Origin: Methyloterricola oryzae
GTDB taxonomy: Bacteria > Pseudomonadota > Gammaproteobacteria > Methylococcales > Methylococcaceae
NCBI RefSeq assembly: GCF_000934725.1
Contig: NZ_JYNS01000001.1
Coordinates: forward strand, 558,001-622,000
Direction: 5' to 3'
Length of the DNA: 64,000 nt
The number at the start of each line of letters is the position of its first letter. Positions within the stretch are counted from its first letter, which is position 1. The translations under genes and the position numbers were made by a program. Of this stretch, positions 1-11,212 are shown piece after piece. Under the pieces are notes generated by a model. The model ran no database searches. It saw only the letters and a program-made list of their open reading frames with translations, and was not told the origin of the DNA.

Positions 1-46
1 TGGCAGCAATCGCTCCGGTTATCAGTGCGACGACGGGCAGGTACAT
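1..46 (-). CDS. Start of a membrane protein, cut by the window edge
   Basis: Only the first 15 codons are visible, running off the left edge. They encode a hydrophobic stretch (MYLPVVALITGAIAA) that would suit a signal anchor or first membrane helix. The ATG overlaps the TAA of a 24-codon reading frame by one base (TAATG), a typical translational-coupling junction. No ribosome-binding site of its own is visible. The family cannot be named from this fragment. Confidence 0.3.
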   Translation of the reverse strand, partial: MYLPVVALITGAIAA

Positions 47-120
47 TACCGCTGGCGCCAGATGCGCTGATGCTCTGATGGGGTGGCGGGCGGTCCTGAA
101 AACGCACTGAAGCGGGTCAT
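46..120 (-). CDS. 24-aa upstream peptide, coupled to the next gene
   Basis: A short frame (MTRFSAFSGPPATPSEHQRIWRQR) starts behind a strong AGGAG five bases upstream. It ends in TAATG, where the A of its stop is the first base of the following ATG. This arrangement suggests a leader peptide or small subunit translated together with the membrane protein that leaves the window on the left. No family is recognised. A sequencing frameshift that splits one gene in two is the main alternative. Confidence 0.35.
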   Translation of the reverse strand: MTRFSAFSGPPATPSEHQRIWRQR

Positions 121-443
121 TTCGACTCCTATGGGCTCAACAGGCGCTATTTGTCATTTAAAATAGCGAAACCGTTCGCACACTCCCGCATGACCGATGC
201 CCAACAAAAATAATCCGTACCCGTATTGGGACGAAAACAAGCCACCGATCGATGTTATCCTGATCAGCCCCGCGTTTTCGGCCCGACCCTGGGTGGCCGG
301 GCTGAGCGCTCGGCCCGGCGGCGGGCAGCTGCCGGCCTGGGGCTGACCCGCTTTGTCCAACCCATCATTGCCGTGACGCCCGTTACAGCGGGCCATCGCC
401 CTGGGTGAATGCCCGGCGGCCGTTTATTCCCTGGAGAGATTGA
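121..443. other. Intergenic region before pyk
   Basis: This stretch of about 320 bases separates two divergent transcription units. Reading frames in it overlap in both directions and have no recognisable protein pattern, so I treat it as non-coding. It should hold the promoters of pyk and of the leftward unit, but I see no clear consensus promoter. Confidence 0.5.
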
Positions 444-1856
444 ATGCGGGGCTATTACCGACACACCAAGATCATCGTCAGCCTAGGACCTGCGACCGAA
501 AGCCGCGAACAGATCGCCAAGCTTATCCGGAGCGGCGTCGACATGATCCGGCTGAGCATGGCCTTCATCAGCTCCGCTCAGGTCGGCGAGATCGTCGCCA
601 GAATTCGACAGGTCTCTAGCGAAGTCGAGCGACACGTGGCCATCATGCTGGATCTGCAAGGACCTGAAATGCATACCGGTGTCCTCGATCACGACGTGGA
701 TCTGCAATTCGGCCAGGAATTCGAGTTCTTCACGGGGGCCCCCACCCCCGGACGACAGGGCGTCTGGGTCAATCATCCCGGCCTGCCCGGCGATGTCAGC
801 GTCGGCGACAGCATCCTGGTGGACCGCGGCAGCATCCGCCTGGAGGTGACGCAAAAGGAAGCGTATCGGGTCTGCTGCGTCGTTAAGACGCCGGGGACGC
901 TGGGCTCATGCAAGAATATCAACCTGCCGGGCATCACCCCCGACTTGCCGCCCATTACCGACGCCGACCGGGATTACCTGGCGCAGGGGGTGGCGGCCGG
1001 TATTGATTTCGTCGCCCTCTCCTTCGCCCGCCAGCCCAAGGATATCGACGAACTGCGCGCCCTGCTGGAGAGCCACGGTTCGCCCGCACGCATCATCGCC
1101 AAGATCGAGGATCAAGTGGGCCTGCGCAATCTGGATGGTATCGTCGCCAAGGCGGACGGCATCATGGTGGCCCGAGGCGACCTGGCGGTGGAGATCGACG
1201 ACCACATTCTGCCCTTGGTTCAGGCGCGCATCGTGGAATCCTGCCATGCCCACGGCAAGCCGGTCATCATCGCCACGCACCTGCTCGAATCCATGGTGTC
1301 CTCGCCCCGGCCGACCCGCGCCGAAATCACCGACGTCACCGATGCCATCAAGAGCATGGTGGACGCCCTCATGCTCTCCACCGAGACCACCACCGGCAGC
1401 TATCCCCTGGAATGCGTGACGGTGCTGCAGAACATCCTCGAGAGCGTCGAACCCAAGGAACAGCGGCGCCTGAACGAGGCCATGCGCCTGCTGACGCCGA
1501 AATCCAAGATGCTCCGCTCCGCCGCTGTGCTGGCGCAGGACCTGGACCGCTCCGGCATCGTGGTATTCAGCCGCAGCGGTTCCCTGCCCTATATCCTGGG
1601 CGCGCTCAGGCCCCGCTCGGTGCCCATCTATGCCTTCACCGACGTGGATGCGGTGTTCCGTCACCTGCTGCTGCCGTGGGGTGTGGAGCCGTTCCTCATG
1701 GATTTTTCCGACGATCCTGAAATCACCATCAAGAACGCCCTGGCTTATCTCCGGCGGCGCAACTGGTGCGACCCGGGCACCTGGCTGGTGGTGATCACCA
1801 ACGCCCTGGCCCATGGCGCCATCATCGACACCATCCAACTGCGGCAAGTGGAATGA
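444..1856 (+). CDS. pyk: Pyruvate kinase
   Basis: Converts phosphoenolpyruvate and ADP to pyruvate and ATP in the cytoplasm. The 470-aa protein has the usual length and order: an N-terminal barrel starting with HTKIIVSLGPAT, the metal/PEP site IIAKIED (catalytic Lys about 220, Glu about 222), ARGDLAVEI, IIATHLLESM, PRPTRAEITDV, and a C-terminal regulatory domain. GGAGAG lies 5 bases before the ATG. The potassium-site region deviates from the textbook enzyme: RLNFSHG reads RLSMAFI and LDTKGPE reads LDLQGPE. The gene is followed 67 bases later by the G6PDH fusion gene on the same strand, suggesting a shared transcript joining glycolysis and the pentose phosphate route. Confidence 0.93.
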   Translation: MRGYYRHTKIIVSLGPATESREQIAKLIRSGVDMIRLSMAFISSAQVGEIVARIRQVSSEVERHVAIMLDLQGPEMHTGVLDHDVDLQFGQEFEFFTGAPTPGRQGVWVNHPGLPGDVSVGDSILVDRGSIRLEVTQKEAYRVCCVVKTPGTLGSCKNINLPGITPDLPPITDADRDYLAQGVAAGIDFVALSFARQPKDIDELRALLESHGSPARIIAKIEDQVGLRNLDGIVAKADGIMVARGDLAVEIDDHILPLVQARIVESCHAHGKPVIIATHLLESMVSSPRPTRAEITDVTDAIKSMVDALMLSTETTTGSYPLECVTVLQNILESVEPKEQRRLNEAMRLLTPKSKMLRSAAVLAQDLDRSGIVVFSRSGSLPYILGALRPRSVPIYAFTDVDAVFRHLLLPWGVEPFLMDFSDDPEITIKNALAYLRRRNWCDPGTWLVVITNALAHGAIIDTIQLRQVE

Positions 1857-1923
1857 GCGGGCTTCTGGCCGCACTTCGACCGGACCATTTTTTGCGAATC
1901 AGACAAGCGTAAGGGGACACTCC

Positions 1924-3876
1924 GTGGAACACAGCCAGTGGGTTTGGGCACCGATGGTGGAAGCAAGCACCAGGGCCGCGCCGGGCGAGCCTTGCATAAT
2001 GGTCATCTTCGGCGCGGCCGGCGACCTCACCAAGCGCCTGCTGATACCGTCGCTCTACAACCTGTTCATCGATGGGCTGCTGCCGGAGCAGTTCGCCATC
2101 GTCGGTGTGTCACTGGATGCAATGGACACCGAGGGCTTTCGCGAGCGCATGAGCCGCGACATCCGCCAGTTCCACACCCGCCGCGAGTTCGACGAATCGG
2201 CCTGGCAGGCCTTGAGCAGCCGGCTGTATTACACCGCTGGCTCCTTCGAGGACGAATCCACCTTCACCACGCTCAGGGATCTGGTGCTGGAACTGGACGG
2301 CCAGTACCAGGCCCGGGGCAATGTCCTGTACTACAAGGCGGTGCCGCCTTCGGTTTTCGGGCTGATTTCCAGCAAGCTGCAGACCTCCGGTTTCGACCGC
2401 TGCACCGGCTGGAAACGCATCATTGTGGAAAAGCCCTTTGGCACGGACCTCGCCTCGGCACGGGAAATGAACCGGCAACTGCTGTCCTTCTGGGACGAGC
2501 GGCAGATCTTCCGCATCGACCACTACCTGGGCAAGGAAACGGTACAGAACATCCTGGCCTTCCGCTTTGCCAACGGCATGTTCGAACCCTTGTGGAACAA
2601 CCAGCACGTGGACAACATCCAGTTCACGGTGTCGGAATCGGTCAGCGTGGAAGGCCGGGGCGGCTACTACGACAAATCCGGGGCCCTGCGCGACATGGTG
2701 CAGAATCACATGCTGCAAATGCTCTCCTATGTGTGCATGGAGCCGCCCAACTCCTTCGCCGCCGACGATATCCGCGATGAGAAAGCCAAGCTGCTCAAGG
2801 CGGTTCGCGTCTACTCGCCCGAGGAGGCATTCAGGAACAGCGTGCGCGGCCAGTATGGGGCCGGCCGCAAGGCGGATGGCGTAAACTGCCCGGATTACCG
2901 GCATGAGCCCGGGGTGAACCCCTATTCCAGCACGGAAACCTATGCGGCCCTGCGCCTCTACATCGACAACTGGCGCTGGGAAGGCGTTCCCATCTACCTG
3001 CGCACCGGCAAGGCCCTGTGGAAGCGCGGCACCGACGTGGTGGTGGAGTTCAAGAAGGCGCCGGCCTCGGTGTTTCGCAGCACCGCGGTGAAGAAGGTGG
3101 GAGCCAACCGCCTGATCTTCCACATCCAGCCGGAACAGGCCATCCAGTCTGTGTTCCAGGCCAAGATACCGGGCCCAACCATGCAATTGCAGCCGGTGAA
3201 CATGCGCTTCAATTATGGCGAGGCGTTCCAGGCATCGCGTGGCACCGGCTACGAGGTCATGATCTACAGCTGCATGCTGAACGATGCGACCCTGTTCTCC
3301 CGCACCGACCTGGTGGAAAGCTCCTGGCGCATCGTCCAGCCCATTCTGGACGCCTGGTTCGTCTATCCCACCCTGGACTTCCCCAACTACCCGGCCGGCA
3401 CCTGGGGGCCCAAGGCCGCCTCCGACCTGGTGGAGCAGGACGGTCGCCGCTGGTTTGAGGTGGTAACCACGGAAACCCTGGAGCACATTCCCCTGTTCAA
3501 GGATGCCGACCCGCTGTTCCTCAGCCACCTCAGCATGTGCCTGCGTCCGCGCCGCGCCGCGCCCGATGACATCATCTGCCGCAAGGGCGATCCGGGGCTG
3601 GAGATGTTCCTGATCTGCCGGGGCGAGGTGGAATTCCTCGACCGTCGGGGCGAGCCGCTGATGCACCTCCAGGATGGCGATTGCTTCGGGGAGATCGCCC
3701 TGTTGTTGTCAGGAGCCCGCATCGCCACGGTCCGCGCCAAGACCCTATGCGATCTGTTCGTGCTGGAGAAGTCCGACTTCGACCGCATTCTGCGCGACCA
3801 TCCGCAGTTCGCGGAGGTCCTGACCCAGATGGCCCACGAGCGCTACGAAAAGATTACCGGCCGCTCGCTCGCTTGA
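1924..3876 (+). CDS. zwf: Glucose-6-phosphate dehydrogenase fused to a cyclic-nucleotide-binding domain
   Basis: Oxidises glucose-6-phosphate to 6-phosphogluconolactone with NAD(P)+. With the GTG at 1924 (AAGGGG 7 bases upstream) the product is 650 aa, against about 490 for ordinary G6PDH. Residues about 25-510 are a complete enzyme: coenzyme loop GAAGDLTK (30-37) and the active-site signature RIDHYLGKE (197-205). From about residue 520 to the end there is a second domain of the CRP/PKA-regulatory type, with a phosphate-binding cassette FGEIALL (588 on) and its conserved arginine near 599. A downstream ATG at 1954 is a possible alternative start. The fusion suggests direct control of the oxidative pentose phosphate entry step by a cyclic nucleotide or related ligand; that role is inference. 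Confidence 0.93.
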   Translation: MEHSQWVWAPMVEASTRAAPGEPCIMVIFGAAGDLTKRLLIPSLYNLFIDGLLPEQFAIVGVSLDAMDTEGFRERMSRDIRQFHTRREFDESAWQALSSRLYYTAGSFEDESTFTTLRDLVLELDGQYQARGNVLYYKAVPPSVFGLISSKLQTSGFDRCTGWKRIIVEKPFGTDLASAREMNRQLLSFWDERQIFRIDHYLGKETVQNILAFRFANGMFEPLWNNQHVDNIQFTVSESVSVEGRGGYYDKSGALRDMVQNHMLQMLSYVCMEPPNSFAADDIRDEKAKLLKAVRVYSPEEAFRNSVRGQYGAGRKADGVNCPDYRHEPGVNPYSSTETYAALRLYIDNWRWEGVPIYLRTGKALWKRGTDVVVEFKKAPASVFRSTAVKKVGANRLIFHIQPEQAIQSVFQAKIPGPTMQLQPVNMRFNYGEAFQASRGTGYEVMIYSCMLNDATLFSRTDLVESSWRIVQPILDAWFVYPTLDFPNYPAGTWGPKAASDLVEQDGRRWFEVVTTETLEHIPLFKDADPLFLSHLSMCLRPRRAAPDDIICRKGDPGLEMFLICRGEVEFLDRRGEPLMHLQDGDCFGEIALLLSGARIATVRAKTLCDLFVLEKSDFDRILRDHPQFAEVLTQMAHERYEKITGRSLA

Positions 3877-3945
3877 CAGCAGCCCCCAGGCCGAGACTGG
3901 AAGCTCACCACCAGCTTCGACCCGGGAAATCCTCGCGGAAGCGCG

Positions 3946-6531
<2,586 letters not shown>

Positions 6532-6574
6532 GATTCGGGGCTGAAGGCTGATACGGGTAATGACGCGGCCGCGC

Positions 6575-7261
6575 TCAGGTCGCGCAGACGTGGTCGATCA
6601 GGGCGCGCCAGGAGACAGGAAACAAACCGCTGGCGATCCTGTCGATGCAGTCGGCATAGGCCCGAAGGCTTTCCTGGGTCCCAAGCCGCCCGTGCAGGGC
6701 GAACATTCTGGAAAAGTAATAGAGGCTGCCGGTCTCTATCCAACTGGTGTACTGGGCCTGGGGCAGCAGCATGTGCGCCATGTCCGCGGATATCGCCGAC
6801 GCCAGGGCCTCCTCGTACAGCGCTTCCGCATCGCGGTAGAGCCCCTCGACGCGCACGGCGAAATCGGAGGCCGCTTCCGGCTCGCGGGTCTTGGCGTCAG
6901 GCCCGGAGCCTTGCCAACTCGAGGGCGAATACAGCTTCGGGCTGGCTTTCACATAGCGCTGAAAGACTTCCGAGCGGCTCACGCCCACGGTCGACCGCCA
7001 CCAGACCTTGCCCAGGTAAGAGGGCATGCTGATGCACAGACAGATCTGCGGATGAAAGAACGGGCTGATGTGCTTGCGCGCCGCCAGGTCGACAATCAGT
7101 TTCTCGTCCTCTTCCAGCAGCCAGCGCCCCGTCTCGTCGCATTCAAACTGGCTCTGGCGGTCCAGACTCACGCGCGCGGCATTGACCACGCGCAGATCAT
7201 CGCCCATGTGGTCCACATAGTTCACGGCGGAAATGCCGTCATTCAAGGGGTCTAAGTTCAT
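6575..7261 (-). CDS. ThyX-like flavin-dependent thymidylate synthase homologue, signature degraded
   Basis: ThyX enzymes methylate dUMP using FAD, NADPH and methylene-THF. This 228-aa protein has the ThyX opening (VNYVDHMGDDLRVVNAARVS), the region corresponding to HxSPFEH (here HISPFFH, about 64-70) and a segment TVGVSRSEVFQRYV (91-104). That segment matches the variant ThyX motif of the type TVGLxxNExSRRYV. The asparagine, the serine and one arginine of the motif are replaced here (S, F, Q), and the glutamate of SPFEH is F. It could be a divergent active enzyme, a paralogue with another role, or a non-catalytic relative. It sits between glgP and the PEPCK-like gene with short gaps. Confidence 0.72.
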   Translation of the reverse strand: MNLDPLNDGISAVNYVDHMGDDLRVVNAARVSLDRQSQFECDETGRWLLEEDEKLIVDLAARKHISPFFHPQICLCISMPSYLGKVWWRSTVGVSRSEVFQRYVKASPKLYSPSSWQGSGPDAKTREPEAASDFAVRVEGLYRDAEALYEEALASAISADMAHMLLPQAQYTSWIETGSLYYFSRMFALHGRLGTQESLRAYADCIDRIASGLFPVSWRALIDHVCAT

Positions 7262-7301
7262 CTCGGATCGTTTGCGGTTGGTAAGTTCGGCCAGTCAAGG
7301 C

Positions 7302-10300
7302 TCAGCGTTGCATCACCTGCCTGAGCGTGACCACACCGGCGGGCGGCTCGACGTCATAGCGAATGGCACCGGCACCCATCTGCAGCGGGTCGGCGCCCAG
7401 CGTGCCCACGAGGAATTCACGGTAGTCGGCGGACATGGTCCAGTCCCGCATGCTGCGCGCCTTGGCCAATCGCTCCTGCAATTGCAGGCGGTGGACGAAC
7501 TGGGCGTGCCTTCCGTCTGCGACAAAAGCCTCCAGATAGGCGATATGCCTTTCCCACAACTCCACGTCCCTGGCCTGCTTGACCGCCAGGCGCAGTCGGT
7601 ACCAGTCCGAGCCCAGCAGGCGCTCCCGGGTGAACATCTGGCGGATTTCCCGATGCTGCACATCCATCCCCCGGTAACTGCCGGTGGCCATGATGTAGAG
7701 CAAGGCCTTCAGGGGCGGGCAGGCCTGCTCCACGCTGCCGTCGTTCAGATAGGCCTGGGCCACGACCCTCTGCGCCTCGACGATGTTTTCCACCCCGTCG
7801 ACGAAGCAGGCCATATCCTGCGTCTCAGGCCGCAGCACGGCGTCGTCGAAAACGGCGGAGGGCGCGTCGAAAACCTTGCCCAGGAAGCTGTGCACAAAGT
7901 GGCTGGTGATGCGATAACCCAGGCGACTCGCCAGAACCGGTCGGCCCTGGTACTCGAAATCCTGAACCGGCTCAAGGTGTCCTTCCCGGATGAGGTAGGC
8001 CGGATCATTGGCCTCGGGCGGCAGGCGCGACCAGATCTCCGGAATCAGCAGGCTGACGTCGTGGTCGACGCGCAGGTGCGGCCCGATATAGCCCGCCGCG
8101 CTGCTGAAGCCGCCGTATCCGGTGAGGATCGCCGACACCAGGGCGTTGTTCAGGTCTACGGTGGGCAGCAGCGCGTTGAAAGGACCCTTGGTCAAGGCAC
8201 CTTCGCTGCCCGCGCCCGTGGTCGAGGGCGATTTGCCGGTCAGACTGCAGATGTAGTCCATGAACAGTTCCGGCAGTTCCTGGTAATGAATGGGGTTGTA
8301 GACGCACAAGGGGCGCACTCCGGGTTCCGGCCGGTTGTTGCGCCGCCCCGAGATCACCGCAGAGACGGGAAAGACCACGTCCTCGTGCAATGGCACGCGC
8401 CGGCGCAGGCGCGCCCCCATCTGCGCCAGATAGGGCGCGAACTCATCCTGTATGTCCTGGCGCAACTGCAGGTAGCGGGGATTCTGGCTCGGCTTGCCTG
8501 CGACCAGACGCGGATGCGCGGGCGAAACCGCGTAGCCCTGCTCGTCCCGGGAGGCCTCCGACAGGAAACTGCGCATGGACGGGGTGTACTGGTGGAAGCC
8601 CATCACATCCTCCACCAGATCCTGCAGTTCCGATGCCCCCAGCGCCTCGTAGTTGGACAGGAAATTGCCGGGGCCGGCCAGGTCGCGCTCGGTCTCGATG
8701 TCCAAGCCCCGATGGATGGCTTCGTCGGGACGCTGGAACAAGCGGTACTCGCAATTGTGGGTGAGCTTGACGCAGGGGTTATTGAGATGCTCCGGCCGGT
8801 TGGGCAGCACGTCGCTGGGCACCACCACGCTCACGGTGATGTCGTCTTCCGTCTGGATCTTGGCGGCTGGCACGAAATCTTGCCGCAGCTTGAAAACCCG
8901 CCAGGATGCCTTGCCGGAAAATCCCACCCTCAGATTGGAAGCCACCAGGCCACGCCCGTCGAGTTTCAACTCATTGCCCGGCCGCCCATTGATGAAATCG
9001 ACTGAAAAGTGCCGGCGCCATTGATCGCCCCATTCCGGCTTGTAGAAGCGCTTGATCATGAACACGATGGACTTGATCCGATTGGGGATCTGTTCCAGCC
9101 AGGCATTGTAGTCGGGGGTGTAGCGGCTGGAGGGCGTCAGCAGCTTGATGACCGAACCCAGGCTGCGCGTGCTGCTGAGCACGTACCGGCTGGTGTGCTC
9201 GCGACCTTCGCAGGGCGCCATGCCGCTGATGAAACGGTCGCTGTAATCGCGCCGGAAGATCGCTTCCACTTGGTCGAGGTCATCCTCCAGATCGGCCACG
9301 AACACCGGCCCGAACAACACGGTGTTCCGGATCGACTTGGAAATCTCCGACTTTCCCCCTCCGGACACGGTGCAGGGCTTGTGGCAGAACACGCCCTCCG
9401 CCTCCGTTCTCACCAGCCGCCAGGAGGGAGCCGCCGGGTGCTTCTCCATCTGCACCTTGTAGCCATCGGGCAGCATGTAGACACGGTCGGGGTGCAGCTT
9501 CAGCAGTTGCACGGAATCGCCGTCCAGCCAGGACAACTCCTGCCGGTTCAGGTCGATGCGCGTACCCTCGGGTACATACCACAGTTGTGGAAAGCGCCGG
9601 TCGATGCCGTAACCTTCCGGCTGCAGTTCCATACACTCGGCATACCGCGCTTTGACCTCGGCAAAGCTGTAGCCGCTGCCGAGCACGCTGTTGTCCAGGC
9701 CGAACTCCTCGCCGTGATTCTGCCGGGCAAACACCAAGGCCCCACCGGCATGCTCCTCTTCCGCGAGCCCGTAGAGGTTCGCCGCGAAGCTGATCTGCGT
9801 CTTGACCTCTTTCTTGCAGTAGCCGAAATAATTGTCGGATATCAGGGTCACGATCACGCCGGAGGCATCGCGCGCCGTGATCTTGAAGGGCTTGCCGTCG
9901 TTGTAGATTTCCTCTTCGTCCTGCCAATACATGCCGTCGGCCAGCTGGCGGCTCGAGGCCTCGTCCCTGCGCGGCAATCCCAGGTCCTTCTTCCTGATGC
10001 CCGCCAGGTGAGGCGCCACGATCACGCATCCCGTGTGACCGCTCCAATGTTCGATATCCAGGCCGGCGTCATTTTCGGGAAGGTAGGGATTGCCTGCATT
10101 GCCGAAGATACTCTCAACGAAATCCAGGTTGGAGACCGCGCCGCCCGGCGCGAAGAAGCGGATCTCCATGGTTTTCTCGCTGGCGACACCGGGCACCGCG
10201 GGGCAAACCACCGGCCGGATGAGCAGGGACACGAAGATTTCCGCCGGTTCCTTCTCCTCGGCCGTGAAAGGCAGGCGCAGCATCTCCCGAGGCGGTTCGA

Positions 10301-10835
10301 GCGCTTTCTGCAGAAGCCGCTGGAATGCCAGGACCGGCACTTCGCGCTTGTCGCTGGGGACCGCAAAACCGCCTGCCGCGATATGAAAAGAACCCTGGGT
10401 GGTGCGCCTGTCGTTCAGGGTGTTATGCAGAATGCCCTGCCGCACCCGGTAACTCTGGATGATTCCGGACTCGAAAAGATGCAGGCGGGGCGACAAGGAC
10501 AGTTCACGGGCGATGCCGTGACGATGCAGGACCAGCGTCGTGACGGGCAGCTTCGGGCTGGGCAATTGGAACTTCCCCAGGTAGGCATCGAGAAAGGACT
10601 GGATGCGCTGGTCCGCCGGACACAGATATTCCGGCGCCAGGCGGGACTGGGCGTAGTAGCAATCCACCACATCGCGGGCCACATCCATGAAGTCGCCGCT
10701 GTTGACCTGCTCGCAGATGGGCTGCCCCGCGGCCGCCAGGGTCAGGTTGATATTGAGAAAATGGCGGCGACGTAATCGCTCGTCCGCGACATTGATGTGC
10801 TCGGCATTCAGTCCGAGCGCGCTTTTCTCGTCCAC
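7302..10835 (-). CDS. Candidate PPi-type phosphoenolpyruvate carboxykinase (1177 aa)
   Basis: A very long single-domain-like soluble protein with no signal peptide or membrane segment. Its size (about 130 kDa) matches the pyrophosphate-dependent PEPCK family, which is about twice the size of ATP- or GTP-PEPCK. Near the middle it has CHKPCTVSGGGKSEISKS, a glycine-rich loop with lysine that resembles a PEPCK-type phosphate-binding loop. PPi-PEPCK interconverts PEP + CO2 + Pi with oxaloacetate + PPi. The GTG start is preceded by AAGGTGG. Neighbours are central-carbon genes (pyk, zwf fusion, glgP, malic enzyme), consistent with a role at the PEP node. The assignment comes from family size and one motif, not from an alignment. 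Confidence 0.58.
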   Translation of the reverse strand: MDEKSALGLNAEHINVADERLRRRHFLNINLTLAAAGQPICEQVNSGDFMDVARDVVDCYYAQSRLAPEYLCPADQRIQSFLDAYLGKFQLPSPKLPVTTLVLHRHGIARELSLSPRLHLFESGIIQSYRVRQGILHNTLNDRRTTQGSFHIAAGGFAVPSDKREVPVLAFQRLLQKALEPPREMLRLPFTAEEKEPAEIFVSLLIRPVVCPAVPGVASEKTMEIRFFAPGGAVSNLDFVESIFGNAGNPYLPENDAGLDIEHWSGHTGCVIVAPHLAGIRKKDLGLPRRDEASSRQLADGMYWQDEEEIYNDGKPFKITARDASGVIVTLISDNYFGYCKKEVKTQISFAANLYGLAEEEHAGGALVFARQNHGEEFGLDNSVLGSGYSFAEVKARYAECMELQPEGYGIDRRFPQLWYVPEGTRIDLNRQELSWLDGDSVQLLKLHPDRVYMLPDGYKVQMEKHPAAPSWRLVRTEAEGVFCHKPCTVSGGGKSEISKSIRNTVLFGPVFVADLEDDLDQVEAIFRRDYSDRFISGMAPCEGREHTSRYVLSSTRSLGSVIKLLTPSSRYTPDYNAWLEQIPNRIKSIVFMIKRFYKPEWGDQWRRHFSVDFINGRPGNELKLDGRGLVASNLRVGFSGKASWRVFKLRQDFVPAAKIQTEDDITVSVVVPSDVLPNRPEHLNNPCVKLTHNCEYRLFQRPDEAIHRGLDIETERDLAGPGNFLSNYEALGASELQDLVEDVMGFHQYTPSMRSFLSEASRDEQGYAVSPAHPRLVAGKPSQNPRYLQLRQDIQDEFAPYLAQMGARLRRRVPLHEDVVFPVSAVISGRRNNRPEPGVRPLCVYNPIHYQELPELFMDYICSLTGKSPSTTGAGSEGALTKGPFNALLPTVDLNNALVSAILTGYGGFSSAAGYIGPHLRVDHDVSLLIPEIWSRLPPEANDPAYLIREGHLEPVQDFEYQGRPVLASRLGYRITSHFVHSFLGKVFDAPSAVFDDAVLRPETQDMACFVDGVENIVEAQRVVAQAYLNDGSVEQACPPLKALLYIMATGSYRGMDVQHREIRQMFTRERLLGSDWYRLRLAVKQARDVELWERHIAYLEAFVADGRHAQFVHRLQLQERLAKARSMRDWTMSADYREFLVGTLGADPLQMGAGAIRYDVEPPAGVVTLRQVMQR

Positions 10836-11212
10836 TGCGGTTTACCACCTTGATTGAGGCAGATGTACCGACGGATAGCTGAAGGAGCAAAACCGTCACC
10901 GGTCCTCCCGCTTCGGGCCTATCGCCGAACGTCGCCAGCAAAGAGAGTGATTGGGGCCTTGTGAAACTGAGCAAGCACAATTCGGGCCGGGTATCCGTAT
11001 ACGTAAAACTGCGCATAGACTCCGCAATCCGGCCACGGGGACGGGCTCAATGGGGCGAAACGCGTGACCTAAAACGGTGAAGCCTGCCTCATTGCTGGGC
11101 ATTGCGCCATGGGTGCATGCCGGCGCCGCGCTCCCGCGCGCCCAGCGGCGAAAGCGGCTCGGGTTTCTGCTACCATCGCCTAAACGCCTCCCTCCTTCCA
11201 AGAAGGTCTGAT
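10836..11212. other. Divergent intergenic region
   Basis: About 375 bases between the PEPCK-like gene (leftward) and the metallophosphoesterase (rightward). No gene or RNA structure is recognised. It should contain both promoters; none matches consensus clearly enough to place. Confidence 0.4.

Noticed and set aside
2110-3666. 518-codon minus-strand frame inside zwf
   Set aside because: Antisense shadow of a well-supported gene; no motif or start site.
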